From Bacteroidota bacterium (GTDB lineage Bacteria > Bacteroidota > Bacteroidia > Bacteroidales > P3), in NCBI GenBank assembly GCA_030540495.1, contig JAUNWC010000117.1, positions 1 through 5,630 on the forward strand: a stretch of 5,630 nucleotides of DNA, in the 5' to 3' direction. Of the stretch, positions 4,827 through 5,630 are shown piece by piece. The first letter of the stretch is position 1; each line of letters begins with the position of its first letter. The position numbers and the translations under genes were made by a program. The notes beneath the pieces are model-generated. The model was not told the origin of the DNA and searched no databases. It saw nothing but the letters and a program-made list of their open reading frames with translations.

Positions 4827-5630
4827 ATGACAAAACTGTTTTTAAAGAGGTTTAGACAAACCTTAGCGATTGTGGTATTTGTACTTATCACTCTGCTTTT
4901 CTTAGACTTTACAGGGGTGTTACACAAATACTTTTCTTTTCTTGCAAAAATACAACTCTTGCCCGCCATTATGGCTTTAAATTTTGTAGTTGTAGCACTG
5001 CTTATCGTTCTCACTTTGATTTTCGGTAGAATCTACTGCTCTGTTATCTGTCCTTTGGGCATCATGCAAGATGTGTTTTCTCACTTGCATACTTGGAGAA
5101 AAAAGAACAGATTTCGTTTTGCAAAGGAGTATAAAATCTTGCGTTATAGCGTTTTTGTTCTTTTTATTGTGGTCTTGTTGTTGGGAATAAATTCTTTGGC
5201 TATTCTTCTTGCTCCTTATTCTTCATATGGTAGAATGGTGCAAAATCTTTTCTCTCCCATTTATTTATTTTTCAATAATATACTTGCCTATTTTGCCGCA
5301 AGACTTGACTCTTACACTTTTTACTCTCAAGAAATATATATTAGAAGCATAAGCACCTTTGTTATTGCATTGGTTAGTTTTTTGGTTATAGGTTTTTTGG
5401 CTTGGAAAAAAGGTAGGCTATACTGCAATAGTATTTGTCCGGTAGGAACATTATTAAGTTTCTTTGCAAAATTTTCGTTCTTTAAGATTAGAATAGAGGC
5501 AAACAAGTGTATCAAGTGCGATAAATGTACAAGAAATTGCAAAGCGGAATGTATTAATGGCAAAGAAAACTTTGTAGATTATTCTCGTTGTGTGGTTTGT
5601 GGCAATTGTCAAGCCACTTGTCCAAAAAAA
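4827..5630 (+). CDS. NapH/CcoG-like membrane 4Fe-4S protein (polyferredoxin), 3' end outside window
   Basis: The first 268 residues are present and the frame is open to the last base, so the gene is partial at its 3' end. Four membrane helices are visible at about 12-29, 46-66, 107-128 and 175-193. Two membrane-proximal GRxYCxxxCPxG motifs (67-78 with Cys71 and Cys75; 196-207 with Cys200 and Cys204) are typical of NapH, CcoG and YccM-type proteins. After them come two ferredoxin clusters, Cys228, 231, 234, 238 and Cys255, 258, 261, 265 with Pro266. The first cluster lacks the usual Pro after its last Cys, having CKAEC instead. Such proteins pass electrons through the inner membrane to redox partners. 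APYSSYGRMVQNLF (129-142) resembles a segment seen in Bacteroidota members. Its place after tatC suggests that a Tat-exported redox protein follows. The exact partner is unknown. Confidence 0.9.
   Translation, partial: MTKLFLKRFRQTLAIVVFVLITLLFLDFTGVLHKYFSFLAKIQLLPAIMALNFVVVALLIVLTLIFGRIYCSVICPLGIMQDVFSHLHTWRKKNRFRFAKEYKILRYSVFVLFIVVLLLGINSLAILLAPYSSYGRMVQNLFSPIYLFFNNILAYFAARLDSYTFYSQEIYIRSISTFVIALVSFLVIGFLAWKKGRLYCNSICPVGTLLSFFAKFSFFKIRIEANKCIKCDKCTRNCKAECINGKENFVDYSRCVVCGNCQATCPKK

Noticed and set aside
4817..5563. Minus-strand ORFs at 4817-5014 and 5327-5563
   Set aside because: They are antisense to the polyferredoxin, whose cysteine motifs prove the plus-strand frame.
1..5630. Mobile element, CRISPR array, tRNA, rRNA or a novel defence-type cluster
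   Set aside because: I found no transposase or integrase motifs, no regularly spaced direct repeats and no RNA gene signatures. All sizeable frames are explained by ordinary chromosomal genes.

Overview
The window looks like chromosomal DNA from a low-GC member of the Bacteroidota, probably Bacteroidales. The base composition is A+T-rich. Five sites fit the Bacteroidota -7 promoter element TAnnTTTG, each a short distance upstream of a start codon, and good Shine-Dalgarno sequences are largely absent. Protein families typical of the phylum (a DUF5606-type protein, a small S4 protein, and tatA-tatC followed by a membrane polyferredoxin) point the same way. Genus cannot be read from the sequence.

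Layout, left to right. (1) A tight plus-strand operon (55-2273) encodes a small unrecognised lipoprotein, a membrane-anchored GH25 muramidase (overlapping the first gene by 1 nt in TAATG), and a short D-2-hydroxyacid dehydrogenase 3 nt further on. (2) A minus-strand gene (2293-2808) encodes a CitX-type prosthetic-group transferase, with no citrate lyase genes beside it. (3) A divergent plus-strand pair encodes a 75-aa S4 RNA-binding protein and a DUF5606-type protein (2968-3658), and is closed by a strong intrinsic terminator (3684-3718). (4) A Tat module follows. A well-formed promoter (3731-3761) leads into a tatA whose frame is broken in the hinge region (3781-3937). After it come an intact tatC (3999-4766) and, behind its own -7 element, a NapH/CcoG-like membrane 4Fe-4S protein (4827-5630) that runs off the window end.

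How the genes fit together: TatA and TatC form the twin-arginine translocase that exports folded, often cofactor-bearing proteins. The adjoining polyferredoxin suggests that the exported substrate is a redox protein encoded further downstream. The broken tatA is the most notable observation: tatC is intact and the promoter is good, yet the reading frame for TatA's amphipathic helix is out of register. I see no mobile element, CRISPR array, tRNA or rRNA, and no convincing undescribed multi-gene system. No stretch longer than about 160 nt lacks a gene.
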